Shown one piece after another: positions 1-8,400 of a DNA stretch of 64,000 bases (positions are counted from its first letter, which is position 1; every line of letters starts with the position of its first letter). The translations under genes were made by a program, and so were the position numbers. The DNA lies in NCBI RefSeq assembly GCF_000373185.1, contig NZ_KB890638.1, forward strand, positions 62,001 to 126,000. Reading direction: 5' to 3'. The DNA comes from Segatella paludivivens DSM 17968 = JCM 13650 (GTDB lineage Bacteria > Bacteroidota > Bacteroidia > Bacteroidales > Bacteroidaceae). The notes beneath the pieces were generated by a model. It saw only the letters and a program-made list of their open reading frames with translations. It searched no databases and was not told the origin of the DNA.

Positions 1-1
1 G

Positions 2-547
2 GAAGTAAGCGGAGACTGGACAGGTCAATGCATGAATGATTATCTTAGTGCTATTGATGACGCAGCAGAATTACCTTTTGTAGACAAAGATCGTCTTGGA
101 TGTGTAGGAGCTAGTTTCGGAGGCTTCTCTGTTTATTATCTTGCAAGCCATCACAACAAGCGTTTCAAAGCTTTCATTGCACATGACGGAGCATTTAATC
201 TTGAAAGCATGTACACAGATACAGAAGAAGCTTGGTTCAGCAACTGGGAATACGAAGACGCGTTCTGGAATAAGAATGCTAGTGCTAACGCAGTAAAGAC
301 ATATAATAATAGTCCACACAAATTTGTTGATAAATGGGATACCCCAATTCTTGTCATTCATGGAGAAAAGGACTATCGTATCAATGCAAATCAAGGTATG
401 GGAGCTTTCAATGCTGCAAGAATGCGCGGTATTCCAGCAGAGTTACTTTTATTCCCTGATGAAAATCACTGGGTATTGAAACCACAAAATGGTATTCTGT
501 GGCAAAGAACATTCTTCAACTGGTTAGACAAATGGTTGAAAAAATAA
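2..547 (+). CDS. S9 family (prolyl oligopeptidase-type) peptidase, C-terminal part
   Basis: Open reading frame entering from the left edge, so only the C-terminal 181 residues are present. This is the alpha/beta-hydrolase domain of an S9 serine peptidase (dipeptidyl or acylaminoacyl peptidase type). The nucleophile elbow GASFGG has its Ser codon at 113-115, the acid is the Asp of GEKDYR (371-373) and the His is in ENHW (467-469), all in order and correctly spaced for the family. The upstream sequence stays open in this frame, so the Met at 32 is internal. Two transporter genes follow at once (15 bp), which suggests peptide hydrolysis coupled to uptake of products. Exact specificity cannot be told without the propeller domain. 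Confidence 0.92.
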   Translation, partial: EVSGDWTGQCMNDYLSAIDDAAELPFVDKDRLGCVGASFGGFSVYYLASHHNKRFKAFIAHDGAFNLESMYTDTEEAWFSNWEYEDAFWNKNASANAVKTYNNSPHKFVDKWDTPILVIHGEKDYRINANQGMGAFNAARMRGIPAELLLFPDENHWVLKPQNGILWQRTFFNWLDKWLKK

Positions 548-562
548 AATTATTATAATATT

Positions 563-1948
563 ATGGGAGAGAAAATTAGACAAATACTCAGTGATTCTTC
601 AAGTGCCAGATGGACAGCGCTTCTGATAGTTTCATTTACAATGATGATGGGATATTTCATTACAGATGTGATGTCACCATTGGAAGTTTTGCTCACAAAG
701 ACCACAGCAGAAGGCGGACTTGGATGGTCTTCTTCTGATTATGGCTTCTTTGCAGGCTCATACAGTTATATTAACGTATTCCTATTGATGCTTTTCTTAG
801 GAGGTATCATTTTGGATAAAATGGGGATTCGTTTTACCGGTTTGATGTCATGCAGCTTTATGGTAATTGGTGTTATCATCAAGTATATTGGTGTATCAAC
901 AGATTTCGGTAATCAGCATTTCACAATAAGCGCTATTAACTTTGACATCCCTATGTCTGTGGCAGTAGCTTCTTTGGGATTCTCTATATTCGGAATGGGA
1001 TGTGAAATATGTGGAATAACGGTATCAAAGATTATCACTAAATGGTTTAATGGTCATGAGCTTGCCCTAGCAATGGGAATTCAGGTTGCACTGTCACGTT
1101 TAGGCACAGCTGGTGCCATGATGATATCATTGCCTGTTGCTAATGCATTTCATAATAAGGTAAGTGCACCTGTACTTCTTGGTGCCGTACTACTAATTAT
1201 TGGTGCACTATCTTTTCTCGTATACAATGTAATGGATAAGAAACTCAGTAAATCAGTTGAAGAAGCTGGACGCGAAGAAAGAAACTCTTCTGATGAACCT
1301 GATGACAGCGAACAATTCCGTTTTAAGGATTTAAAATTGATATTCTCAAACCCAGGTTTCTGGTGCATAACATTGCTTTGTATGTTATTCTACAGTGGAG
1401 TGTTCCCATTCCTGAAATTTGCAACAAAACTAATGGTTGCTAATTATGGTGTCAGCGAACGTTTTGCAGGTATCCTACCAGGACTTATCCCATTCGGAAC
1501 CATATTCCTGACACCACTGTTCGGAACAATTTATGACAAGGTTGGTAAAGGTGCAACACTTATGCTTATTGGAAGTATAATGCTTACCATCATTCATATA
1601 ATCTTCGCTCTACACATTCTTCCTTACGGATGGTTTGCTGTTATTATAATGATTACCTTAGGTGTTGCTTTTTCACTTGTACCTTCAGCAATGTGGCCAA
1701 GTGTACCAAAGATTATTCCAATGAAACTATTAGGAAGCGCTTATGCTATAATATTTTATATACAGAATATCGGACTAGCCTTGGTACCTGTATTGATAGG
1801 AAAAGTAAACGACTACGATCCGACATATACAACTTCAATGAGTATATTTGCAGGATTTGGTGCAGCGGCAGTTGTAGTAGCTACCATTCTCTTGATAATC
1901 GACAAGAAGAAAAACTACGGATTGCAAAAAGCCAATATAAAAAAATAA
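563..1948 (+). CDS. MFS transporter (first of a tandem pair)
   Basis: Protein of 461 residues with about 12 hydrophobic segments and a charged cytoplasmic loop near residues 225-255 (many Glu, Lys, Ser), the usual break between the two six-helix halves of a major facilitator. A motif-A-like loop, GGIILDKMGIRFTG, lies at about residues 80-93. It is clearly homologous to the next gene, with the same N-terminal RWTxLLIV..MMMGY block and the same KWFxGHEL block. It starts 15 bp after the S9 peptidase gene and ends 14 bp before its paralogue, so the three probably share a transcript. The substrate is unknown; a peptidase product is a reasonable inference only. Confidence 0.85.
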   Translation: MGEKIRQILSDSSSARWTALLIVSFTMMMGYFITDVMSPLEVLLTKTTAEGGLGWSSSDYGFFAGSYSYINVFLLMLFLGGIILDKMGIRFTGLMSCSFMVIGVIIKYIGVSTDFGNQHFTISAINFDIPMSVAVASLGFSIFGMGCEICGITVSKIITKWFNGHELALAMGIQVALSRLGTAGAMMISLPVANAFHNKVSAPVLLGAVLLIIGALSFLVYNVMDKKLSKSVEEAGREERNSSDEPDDSEQFRFKDLKLIFSNPGFWCITLLCMLFYSGVFPFLKFATKLMVANYGVSERFAGILPGLIPFGTIFLTPLFGTIYDKVGKGATLMLIGSIMLTIIHIIFALHILPYGWFAVIIMITLGVAFSLVPSAMWPSVPKIIPMKLLGSAYAIIFYIQNIGLALVPVLIGKVNDYDPTYTTSMSIFAGFGAAAVVVATILLIIDKKKNYGLQKANIKK

Positions 1949-1962
1949 ATTAGACATATATT

Positions 1963-3276
1963 ATGTGGGGAAACAACAAGACCACCAGATGGACTGTTCT
2001 GTTAATCGTAGCGATTATTATGATGATGGGATATGTATTTTGGGATGTTGTTTCCCCACTTACTACGGACCTTAAATCTCCCTTGGAAAAAGGAGGCATG
2101 AATTGGACAACTGCAGAATATGGATTTTATGCAGGAAGCTACAGTATATTCAACATATTTCTTTTCATGCTATTCTTTGGTGGCATCATCCTTGATAAGA
2201 TGGGGATTCGTTTCACTGGCATACTCGCAACGGGAATGATGTTTTGTGGTGCCTTGATAAACTTTATTGCCATAAAATACATATCAGCACTAGACTATAC
2301 AGATTTAAAACTAACCTTATTCGGACTGATTCCTCAGCATATAAAATTACAGGTACTGATAGCAGCATTAGGATTCGGTATCTTCGGGGTCGGATGCGAC
2401 ATCACGGGTATCACGGTTTCTAAAGTTATTACAAAATGGTTTACAGGACATGAACTAGCATCTGCGATGGGAATACAAGTTGCTCTAGCAAGACTTGGAA
2501 CCGCTAGCGCTATCAGTTTCAGTCCTATTATTGCCTTAAATTTCGGAGGTATTCAAGCATCATTGTTAGTTGGTGCTGTGCTGCTTTTATTAGGTTTCAT
2601 TTTATTTATCATATATAATTTGAAATTCGATGGAATAATAAAAGAAAAAATTATCAATGCTGAAGAAGATAAAGAACCTTATAACATAAAATCCATTATA
2701 ACACTATTAAAGAATATAGACTTCTGGTTTATCGCCCTACTCTGCGTAAGTTTTTATAGTAGCATAAGACCTTTTTTAAAGTTTGCTACAGACATAATAG
2801 TTGAGAAATACGACATGAATGTAATAGCTGCCGGATGGATTACATCTATTCTGCCTTATGGTACAATTATTCTTACGCCGCTATTCGGATATATAAACGA
2901 TAAATATGGATATGCAAGAAGACTTCTTGTTACAGGTTGCCTTATCGTAGTATTATCATTATTGCTTCTTCTTTCACCTATAGGAGCTGGCACAGCATGG
3001 ATGCCTATAATAATAATGATTATGATGGGAGTTGCCTTTTCATTAGTTCCTAGCGTTCTTTGGCCAACAGTACCAAAGCTTGTACCATTAAAACAGCTTG
3101 GTACAGCTTATAGCATAATTTATTATATACAGAATCTAGGATTAATGCTTGTACCAATGACTGTAGGGAATATTGTTACAAATTATAATGGAAAGATAAA
3201 CTACACACCAGGAATAATAATTTTCACGGTCTTCGCTGTTTTCGCAACAATTGTTGCTTGCAAGATCAAGAAATAA
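1963..3276 (+). CDS. MFS transporter (second of a tandem pair)
   Basis: Protein of 437 residues, again about 12 transmembrane segments, with the same GGIILDKMGIRFTG loop after the second helix and a shorter charged central loop (residues about 222-240). It is a paralogue of the preceding gene and most likely arose by tandem duplication. Divergence is greatest in the first periplasmic loops and the central loop, so the pair may handle related but different substrates, or form a heteromeric pair; neither can be decided from sequence. It is the last gene of the peptidase-transporter group; an 815 bp gene-free stretch follows. Confidence 0.85.
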   Translation: MWGNNKTTRWTVLLIVAIIMMMGYVFWDVVSPLTTDLKSPLEKGGMNWTTAEYGFYAGSYSIFNIFLFMLFFGGIILDKMGIRFTGILATGMMFCGALINFIAIKYISALDYTDLKLTLFGLIPQHIKLQVLIAALGFGIFGVGCDITGITVSKVITKWFTGHELASAMGIQVALARLGTASAISFSPIIALNFGGIQASLLVGAVLLLLGFILFIIYNLKFDGIIKEKIINAEEDKEPYNIKSIITLLKNIDFWFIALLCVSFYSSIRPFLKFATDIIVEKYDMNVIAAGWITSILPYGTIILTPLFGYINDKYGYARRLLVTGCLIVVLSLLLLLSPIGAGTAWMPIIIMIMMGVAFSLVPSVLWPTVPKLVPLKQLGTAYSIIYYIQNLGLMLVPMTVGNIVTNYNGKINYTPGIIIFTVFAVFATIVACKIKK

Positions 3277-3667
3277 AGATTATTACAATTCGCTAATAGT
3301 TTAGAATAGCAATAATTTAACGAGTTTTCATTCCGATGTGAGGAAACCTCATCTACATTTCCAGCATTAAGTCTGGCGAACTTTAAAGGTTTCATAAATT
3401 TTTCTTTTGAATACATATTGTTTATGCTGTTTATACGGCGGCAGATCAGAATGATATTGGTATTCAGGAAGAGTATTTCTATACATCTTAAATTACGATA
3501 TATATAGTCATGAACACTTAGGTTCTACTCTAGCGATATAGCCACCTACTAAATAATTAAAAACTTTTTTGGAACTTTTTAATGCCGTTTCCTACATGTT
3601 TTTATAAAACGTATTGCTATACAACATGTTAGCTTGTATAGGTTTGTCCATTGTTATACATTAAACG

Positions 3668-3734
3668 GAGTAATAAGGGCCTTATTACTCTGTTGTATTA
3701 TATGCTTTACCGAGTGATAAGGCCCATATCACTC
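3668..3734. repeat. Pair of related 23 nt hairpins
   Basis: Two imperfect copies of a 23 nt inverted repeat, at 3668-3690 and 3712-3734. Both open with GAGT, carry ATAAGG near the middle and close with ACTC. The fifth base changes A to G between copies while its partner changes T to C, so the stem is kept. No T tract follows either copy. Function unknown. Confidence 0.6.
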
Positions 3735-4030
3735 AAAGGCGTAACGAAAAAGGTGATTTTATTTTTTGCTAAAAAAGGTAGTTTTATATTCTAGAAAAAC
3801 TTTATAAGCCCAAATATGTATGAAGTAGATAACATAATTGCGAATAAAACGCAAAAATCAGGTGTGATTTGGAGTTTGTTGTCACTTTTTGCCTGATTAT
3901 GTCACTTCATGTCACTCGCTCATCCCTTACAAACAAAGGGTTTGTGACATTATGACATTAGTGACATTAAAAAAACTTTTTCTGGTAGATGAAAAATTTT
4001 GCTCATAAAAAGTTTAGCGGATAGCTATCA

Positions 4031-4065
4031 TAAAAAATCCCAATGACATTTTTATATCATTGGGA
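4031..4065 (-). terminator. Rho-independent terminator of the POT operon
   Basis: Inverted repeat TCCCAATGA (4038-4046) with TCATTGGGA (4057-4065), 10 nt loop. On the minus strand the stem is followed by a run of six T, 27 bp past the stop codon of the POT gene. Confidence 0.85.
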
Positions 4066-4091
4066 CTATATTTAAATTTAAGAATATCTTG

Positions 4092-5600
4092 TTAGCAAAC
4101 CTTTTCCAACTTCTTCATAACTGCAAAGATGAAAATGAAAGAAGCTAAACATAAAGCTACAAGAACACCCCATACGTATGTCAATGGAACTACCTTCCAA
4201 AGGTATGCTGGTATCTGAACAAGGAAGTTACCTATGGCTGTAGCACCAAACCAACATCCCATCATAAGACCCTTATATTTCTCCGGAGCAACCTTACTTA
4301 CAAAAGATATACCCATAGGAGAAAGCAAAAGCTCTGCAAATGTAAGTATCAAATATGTGCTTACCAACCAGTTTGGAGAAACGCGCTGAGCATCTGTAAG
4401 ATTATAACTCAAGCCGATTGATGCCATTATCATCACAACATATCCTAAACCTGCAACAAGCATACCATAACCTATTTTACGTGGAGCAGAAGGTTCCTTA
4501 CCTTTTAAAGCAAGCCAACCAAACAACGCCATGCTAATAGGAGTCAATGCTACAACAAAGCTAGGATTGAACTGCTGGAAGATTGGTGCAGAAATTTGAA
4601 CACCATTAACTGGTAATTGAGTGTAATCATAGTAAAGATAACCAACAGATGCTAGTATAACCAAAGCAGAAATCAATTTACCACCCATTTTTTTACTCTG
4701 AAACAATGAGAATAAAGAATAGATAATAAAGATAACAGCCACGAGATTAGTAACATTAAACATCATTCCTTCAACACCAGTGCTACTTGTTTTTACAAAG
4801 TCACGTGCAAAGTATGTTAAAGTAAGACCATTCTGATGGAAAGCCATCCAGAAGAAAACGACCACAGCAAATACTAAGAACAAAGCCACAAGACGAGATT
4901 TTGTATCAGCTGCATCCTCTTCAGTTTCAACTTTATTGTTTTCTACAGAAGAATCTTTCTTCGCTACACTATTATCAACATTAGCAAATGTCCAACGGAA
5001 ACCATAATAAATAGCTATTGATATAATGAGGGAAACACAAGCAACTCCAAAAGCATAATGATATGCTGTCTGCTCAGATGCACCAAGAGACTTTTCAGCC
5101 CAATCAATAATTTTCAATGCAGCTGTAGGGGCAAACAATGCACCTATATTTATAGCCATATAGAATATTGAAAAACCAGAATCACGCTGACCAGAATATT
5201 TTGCATCATCGTAAAGATTACCTACCATCACCTGAAGATTACCCTTAAACAAACTTGTTCCTATACATATCATCAGCAATGCACCAGACATCAATGTTAT
5301 TCCCAATGCGCCTGCACCTGCAGGTATAGCCAATAAGAAATACCCAAGAAACATAACTATAATTCCAAATGTTACACACTTACCGTAACCAATTTTGTCA
5401 GCCATAGCTCCACCTACTATTGGAAGAAAGTATACTAACATAAGGAAAGTTGAATAAACTGTTCCAGCAAGTCCCTCACCCCATCCAAAGTTTGATTGTA
5501 GGAAAAGAACAAAGATAGCAAGCATGGTATAATATCCGAATCGTTCTCCGGTATTAGCCAATGCAAGGGCAAACAGCCCTTTTGGTTGATTTTCAAACAT
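4092..5600 (-). CDS. POT/PTR family proton-dependent peptide transporter
   Basis: Protein of 502 residues with 12 or more hydrophobic segments, a proton-coupled oligopeptide transporter of the inner membrane (MFS superfamily, PTR2/DtpT type). The N-terminus carries ANTGERFGYY, which corresponds to the family's ExxERFxYY motif but with Asn at the first acidic position. A charged linker at about residues 215-235 separates the two halves. The start is only 7 bp from the end of the upstream barrel gene and a terminator follows, so it is the last gene of a minus-strand operon. Di- and tripeptides are the usual substrates of the family; specificity here is inferred. Confidence 0.92.
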   Translation of the reverse strand: MFENQPKGLFALALANTGERFGYYTMLAIFVLFLQSNFGWGEGLAGTVYSTFLMLVYFLPIVGGAMADKIGYGKCVTFGIIVMFLGYFLLAIPAGAGALGITLMSGALLMICIGTSLFKGNLQVMVGNLYDDAKYSGQRDSGFSIFYMAINIGALFAPTAALKIIDWAEKSLGASEQTAYHYAFGVACVSLIISIAIYYGFRWTFANVDNSVAKKDSSVENNKVETEEDAADTKSRLVALFLVFAVVVFFWMAFHQNGLTLTYFARDFVKTSSTGVEGMMFNVTNLVAVIFIIYSLFSLFQSKKMGGKLISALVILASVGYLYYDYTQLPVNGVQISAPIFQQFNPSFVVALTPISMALFGWLALKGKEPSAPRKIGYGMLVAGLGYVVMIMASIGLSYNLTDAQRVSPNWLVSTYLILTFAELLLSPMGISFVSKVAPEKYKGLMMGCWFGATAIGNFLVQIPAYLWKVVPLTYVWGVLVALCLASFIFIFAVMKKLEKVC

Positions 5601-5607
5601 AATATTA

Positions 5608-6378
5608 TTATTTAGATTTTAATATTGACTTCTTGGTTTTAGAAATATCAAATAGATAAGTAGCCTTTATAACTATATTTCCGATATTCGATTTTGAAAA
5701 ATAATCACGTTTAGATGAACCATATATATTAGCTAAGCCATAGTAATAGCGAGCTTCTAGAAGTATATGACCAATTTTAGGATGACTATATTCAAGTCCA
5801 CCACCGACAGCTATTCCATAATCAAACTTATTCTCGACTTTCATAGTATCTTGAGCAATTATAGGATTCACTCGTGCTGCGGTGTTACGACTGCTTAATT
5901 CAAAGTTCATATCAGTACTCTCGCTTACGAGATAGCCAAATTGAGGTCCTAGATTCACAAAGAATTGCATGCCCTTATATTCTTTTCCCCATGCTAAGTG
6001 TGCTAAAACCGGAACTTGAATATAGTTCAATGTTCGACTGTATTTTTCAGCCAATCCTGTTTTTGCATTTATTACAGGTTGATTATTAGTATCCAGAATA
6101 CTTTCTTTCCATCCTATCTGCGAATAGTTTATCTCACCCACTATAGAGCAAATAGTATTGAAATACTTTTCACTTTTATAGCGCAAAGATATACCGCCGA
6201 TAATTCCACCATGATATCCTTGATTAACTTTAGGTACGAAAGCCACATTACTCATAACATATCCTCCACTTACACCAATGGAGAATTCATCTCGGTGCTC
6301 TCCTATCTGAGCATGTGAAGGCAAGACTCCAAATAGGATTAGGAATACGCCTGACAGTATTTTTTGTTTAGTTTTCAT
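5608..6378 (-). CDS. PorT-like outer-membrane beta-barrel protein
   Basis: Protein of 256 residues from the ATG at 6378. An upstream in-frame ATG at 6405 would add nine residues before the signal peptide, so the internal start is preferred. A signal peptide ends in SHAQ, followed by alternating hydrophobic strands with glycine and aromatic residues (GVSGGYV, YYYGLANIYG), typical of small Bacteroidota barrels of the outer-membrane beta-barrel/PorT type. It sits between a periplasmic-binding-like protein and a peptide transporter. The role is unknown; it may be a structural or uptake protein of the outer membrane. Confidence 0.75.
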   Translation of the reverse strand: MKTKQKILSGVFLILFGVLPSHAQIGEHRDEFSIGVSGGYVMSNVAFVPKVNQGYHGGIIGGISLRYKSEKYFNTICSIVGEINYSQIGWKESILDTNNQPVINAKTGLAEKYSRTLNYIQVPVLAHLAWGKEYKGMQFFVNLGPQFGYLVSESTDMNFELSSRNTAARVNPIIAQDTMKVENKFDYGIAVGGGLEYSHPKIGHILLEARYYYGLANIYGSSKRDYFSKSNIGNIVIKATYLFDISKTKKSILKSK

Positions 6379-6415
6379 ATTTAACCAATGATACATGGAA
6401 ATCACTCTCTATTAA

Positions 6416-7567
6416 TTAATAAGCAAGGCTTTCAATACTATGATTATACAGATAATGTATCAGCATAAAACTAGTATTCACATAACCACCTTTACCTAAT
6501 TTTTCAAAACACAAAGGAGTTTGCAGTGAAGAATAAAGATTTTGTGATTTACTTCCGACAAACTTGTTTCCAAATTTAGTGATGCCTCTTATGAAGAACT
6601 GAGCATGATCATAACCTGTAATTGCAAAACGAGGCTGTGCTGGCTGCATTTCTACATTAAACCACCCTCTGTAATTTTTCTCCAATGATGTTGTAGCTGC
6701 AGAATATTGATTATGATAAAACACAGTTGGTATATAAGTATCGTATCTACAGAAATTATTGAACTCATAATTAGCATATACCAGCCATTCTGTATAACCA
6801 AACATACTAATTACAAATCCTGGATAAAGTGATGACATTTTGTCAAGTTTTGCTATCGCAGCACTAAGTTCCTTATAATGATCAGAATTTAGAATCACAA
6901 CATTATGTTTATTGCGACTAAACGCCTTAGCAAAAGACTCATCAGAAGACTTTATATTCGTGATATTATATGCTATACTTTTAGCCTCAAGCACTTTTCG
7001 CAGGTTTGATGTAAAATTACTCTTTCGACTAGTAGAATCATTACAATCAATAAACACAGGATGACTGTCGCTGAAGCGTTCTATATAGGAATTAATCGCA
7101 GAGGTATTAAAACTTAAATTATCCTGATATACTTGAAATATATTCGGATTATTAGCAACATCATTACCTGTTATTGAGAATGGAATTACAAGTTTAATAT
7201 TATATGCCTTGCAAAATTCAGAAAGAGGCTTTACTTGTTTTGAATAAAGCGGTCCGAAAATCAATTCACATTTATTTGCGTAATTATTCAATAAAATTTG
7301 CTTGATATCAGCATCAACTGGCACATTCCATGCATGAACATCAATATGGAATCCTTCCGACTTCAATTGATCACATGCCATAAGAATACCACGATAATAC
7401 TCTATCATCCTGCGGCCGTCGCCATCTACATTATGCAGTGGTAGCATTACACCTACAGATATAGAATTCTTACTTTTAGGACTCTCCATCACATTATCGG
7501 CAGCCCAAATTATATTGCTTGAAAACAACAAGACAACAAGTAGTATATTTCTGTAAAAATGTCTCAT
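6416..7567 (-). CDS. Periplasmic-binding-protein-like (type 1 fold) secreted protein
   Basis: Protein of 383 residues with a signal peptide ending in IIWA. The mature part opens with a strand and loop typical of Leu/Ile/Val-binding-like proteins (ISVGVMLPLHNVDGDG), then the pattern 'IFGPLYSKQVKPL' and 'VIPFSITGNDVANNPN' seen in ligand-binding regions of this fold. Bacteroidota homologues often carry an N-terminal LysM domain; none is visible here. No permease or ATPase genes are adjacent, so a classical ABC importer role is doubtful; sensing or peptidoglycan-related functions are possible. It is the first gene of the three-gene minus-strand group. A TAnnTTTG-like -7 element lies at 7594-7601. 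Confidence 0.7.
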   Translation of the reverse strand: MRHFYRNILLVVLLFSSNIIWAADNVMESPKSKNSISVGVMLPLHNVDGDGRRMIEYYRGILMACDQLKSEGFHIDVHAWNVPVDADIKQILLNNYANKCELIFGPLYSKQVKPLSEFCKAYNIKLVIPFSITGNDVANNPNIFQVYQDNLSFNTSAINSYIERFSDSHPVFIDCNDSTSRKSNFTSNLRKVLEAKSIAYNITNIKSSDESFAKAFSRNKHNVVILNSDHYKELSAAIAKLDKMSSLYPGFVISMFGYTEWLVYANYEFNNFCRYDTYIPTVFYHNQYSAATTSLEKNYRGWFNVEMQPAQPRFAITGYDHAQFFIRGITKFGNKFVGSKSQNLYSSLQTPLCFEKLGKGGYVNTSFMLIHYLYNHSIESLAY

Positions 7568-7675
7568 AATCTTTAAATTTTAACTTGCAAGTGCAAAAAT
7601 ACAAAAAATATGTCATTACACCATATCTGATGTGTTATCTTTTTAGTAACTTTGCACAAATATATATAATAGGGA

Positions 7676-8374
7676 ATGAAAATTAAGATATCTATAATAT
7701 TGCTATTATGCATTATTACCGTCAAAGTTGCTTTGGCGGATAATTTTCCTATTGTATCACCAACGGTAACAATTATAGATTCAGAGGGAAAAGAAACAAC
7801 AGGAAACTATAATGGTTCTGCACCAGTAACAACTACCTTTTATGCACAGCCAGAGAATATTGATGGGTGGACAGCATATTACGAGTGGAGATTCATGACA
7901 GAAAATGATACTATTCCATATTTGGTAAGATATGAACAGGATACAAAATATACGTTTACAAAATCTGGCACTCATAAAATTGTTCTTTATGCCAAATTTA
8001 CTAATGGAAGTAATGTCAAAGAAATAACATCAGACCCTTTAACTATCACATTATCAACAAGTAGACTAGAAATGCCTAATGCTTTTTCCCCAAACGGAGA
8101 TGGCATTAATGATATATATAAAGCAAAAAGTAACTATCAGAGTATTATTGATTTTCATGCATATATATTTAACCGATGGGGACAAAAACTATATGAATGG
8201 AATGATATAAATGATGGTTGGGACGGAAAATACAACGGTAAAGACGTCAAAGACGGCGTATATTTTGTTTTAGTAAAAGCTACTGGTGCTGACGGAAAGA
8301 AGTACAACATCAAACGAGATGTTAATATTCTTCGTGGCTATACAGAATCAGCAGGCACATCAAATAACGAATAA
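7676..8374 (+). CDS. Type IX secreted protein with gliding-motility-type C-terminal domain
   Basis: Protein of 232 residues with a signal peptide (first 21 residues, ending VALA). The middle is a PKD/Ig-like beta domain (about residues 25-128). The C-terminus is the CHU_C / type B sorting domain: MPNAFSPNGDGINDIY, then FNRWGQKLYEW, WDGKYNGKDVKDGVYF and a final strand. Type B cargo crosses the outer membrane through the type IX secretion system. A TAACTTTG -7 element is at 7647-7654, about 22 bp before the start. uvrA begins 26 bp downstream and may be partly read through from here. The function of the secreted domain is unknown. Confidence 0.88.
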   Translation: MKIKISIILLLCIITVKVALADNFPIVSPTVTIIDSEGKETTGNYNGSAPVTTTFYAQPENIDGWTAYYEWRFMTENDTIPYLVRYEQDTKYTFTKSGTHKIVLYAKFTNGSNVKEITSDPLTITLSTSRLEMPNAFSPNGDGINDIYKAKSNYQSIIDFHAYIFNRWGQKLYEWNDINDGWDGKYNGKDVKDGVYFVLVKATGADGKKYNIKRDVNILRGYTESAGTSNNE

Positions 8375-8400
8375 TAAGAAATTAATAGTATTAACTCTTT

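Larger units (their letters stand above)
3277..4091. other. Gene-free, hairpin-rich 815 bp intergenic stretch
   Basis: No plausible gene. The stretch lies between the convergent ends of the MFS gene and the POT gene. It holds a perfect 8 bp arm hairpin at 3617-3641, two related 23 nt hairpins at 3668-3690 and 3712-3734, a symmetric cluster of GTCAC and (G)TGAC motifs at 3881-3965, and the POT terminator at its right end. None of the internal hairpins has a T tract, so they do not look like terminators. It could be a remnant of an inserted element, a small RNA locus or a protein-binding array. Confidence 0.6.

Noticed and set aside
3277..4091. CRISPR array or insertion sequence in the gene-free gap
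   Set aside because: Repeats are too few and too different in spacing for CRISPR, and there is no transposase remnant or terminal inverted repeat.
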